Shown here: positions 5,255 to 5,961 of the stretch, in pieces
How the letters are laid out: each line of letters opens with the position of its first letter
Numbering within the stretch: the stretch's first letter is position 1
Source: an uncultured Flavobacteriales bacterium
GTDB taxonomy: Bacteria; Bacteroidota; Bacteroidia; Flavobacteriales_E; Vicingaceae
Length of the DNA: 5,961 bases
Assembly: GCA_913059105.1 (NCBI GenBank)
Contig: CAJXRL010000174.1
Coordinates: 1-5,961, forward strand
Direction: 5' to 3'
Position numbers and translations under genes: made by a program
Notes under the pieces: generated by a model
Told to the model about the DNA's origin: nothing
What the model saw: the letters and a program-made list of their open reading frames with translations, nothing else
Database searches by the model: none

Positions 5255-5961
5255 ATGGCAAAATTCGGAAGAAGAAGTCAAAAAGAGAACGATGAACCTA
5301 AAAAAAAGATAACTAAAGAGGGTTTAGCTAAATCTCTTCGTCTTTTTAAGTATGTAAAACCGTATTCAGGCACTTTCGCTATTGGGCTTATATTTCTACT
5401 CCTAAGCAGTTTAGCTTCTATGGTATTCCCATACTTCACCGGCCAATTGGTTGATGCTGCAAAGTCAGACTTGGTAGAGGACATTAACAAAATCGCCTTA
5501 ATTTTATTAGGCGTTTTCTTTCTTAACGCTGTTTTTTCCTTCTTCAGAATTTACCTTTTTGCCATTGTAACGCAAAAAACATTGGCGGCACTGCGCCAGG
5601 ATACGTATAATCATTTGGTGAAATTAAAAATGTCATTTTACAGTGAACGCAGAGTTGGAGAGTTAACGAGTAGAATGTCTTCTGATATTTCACTGCTTCA
5701 AGAGACCTTAACCACAACGATCGCTGAGTTTTTACGTCAAATTTTAGTTATTGCGCTTGGCATTGGATTGCTTACCTATATTTCAGGAAAGCTGACTTTA
5801 TTAATGCTAGCCTTGGTTCCTGTGGTGATTGTAATTGCTATTATTTTCGGAAAGAAAATCAAAGCACTTTCAAAAGAAGCCCAAGACAAAATTGCTGATT
5901 CCAATGTAATTGTAGAAGAAACGTTGCAAGGAATCGCTACCGTGAAGGCGTTCGTGAATGA
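5255..5961 (+). CDS. ABC exporter, MsbA-like half-transporter (3' end outside window)
   Basis: The first 235 codons of an open frame run off the window. Residues 1-25 are a charged cytoplasmic tail (MAKFGRRSQK, then a lysine-rich stretch). Likely membrane helices are ~39-60, ~78-104, ~157-176 and ~180-198. Between helices 2 and 3, FYSERRVGELTSRMSSDI (128-145) is the conserved coupling-helix region of type IV ABC exporters. KIKALSKEAQDKIADSN (201-217) followed by EETLQGIATVKAF (221-233) is the conserved cytoplasmic extension after helix 4. This matches the ABC_membrane domain of MsbA, BmrA and related homodimeric exporters. The nucleotide-binding domain should follow beyond base 5961, giving a full length near 580-610 residues. 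The substrate (lipid, drug or peptide) cannot be told from this part. Start choice: the ATG at 5255 has a -7 element just upstream and gives a family-typical N-terminus. Confidence 0.93.
   Translation, partial: MAKFGRRSQKENDEPKKKITKEGLAKSLRLFKYVKPYSGTFAIGLIFLLLSSLASMVFPYFTGQLVDAAKSDLVEDINKIALILLGVFFLNAVFSFFRIYLFAIVTQKTLAALRQDTYNHLVKLKMSFYSERRVGELTSRMSSDISLLQETLTTTIAEFLRQILVIALGIGLLTYISGKLTLLMLALVPVVIVIAIIFGKKIKALSKEAQDKIADSNVIVEETLQGIATVKAFVN

Noticed and set aside
5278..5490. Minus-strand open frame of 70 codons within the ABC exporter gene
   Set aside because: It is antisense to a clearly conserved transporter membrane domain and resembles no known protein.

Overview
The window reads as a contig end from an AT-rich genome of the phylum Bacteroidota, probably Flavobacteriia-like. 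The evidence is two secreted proteins with type IX secretion (T9SS) C-terminal sorting domains, Bacteroidota-type promoters (TTTG, 19 bp, TAnnTTTG), no Shine-Dalgarno-like leaders, and an L34 protein of the form seen in this phylum. No species can be named from the sequence alone.

Layout. Bases 1-47 are not genomic: they are an untrimmed Illumina Nextera adapter (last 5 nt of P7, the N703 index, the i7 adapter and the 19-bp Tn5 mosaic end). Genomic sequence starts at about base 48. On the minus strand, 465-2168 encodes a secreted seven-repeat SBBP beta-propeller protein with a T9SS sorting domain. A small cytoplasmic DUF1801 protein (107-451) follows 13 bp downstream of it. A 223-bp divergent intergenic region with a perfect 11-bp tandem duplication separates this pair from a plus-strand gene (2392-3834). 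That gene encodes a second T9SS cargo protein whose ~380-residue central region I cannot assign to a named family.

The second half is housekeeping. The gene for glyceraldehyde-3-phosphate dehydrogenase (3840-4829, minus) converges on the T9SS cargo gene with only 5 bp between the stops. Upstream lies rpmH, ribosomal protein L34 (4972-5124, minus), a 50-codon gene with its own textbook promoter and a strong intrinsic terminator. Divergent from rpmH, an ABC exporter of the MsbA-like half-transporter type starts at 5255 and runs off the window end; only its membrane domain is visible.

How the genes relate. The two T9SS cargos share a signal-peptide pattern (cleavage expected at TA|Q) and would both cross the inner membrane by Sec and the outer membrane by T9SS, but nothing in the window shows that they act together. 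GAPDH, L34 and the ABC exporter are separate transcription units. I found no mobile element, CRISPR array, tRNA, rRNA or defence system. The most consequential observation is the adapter contamination; the most open biological question is the function of the 2392-3834 protein.
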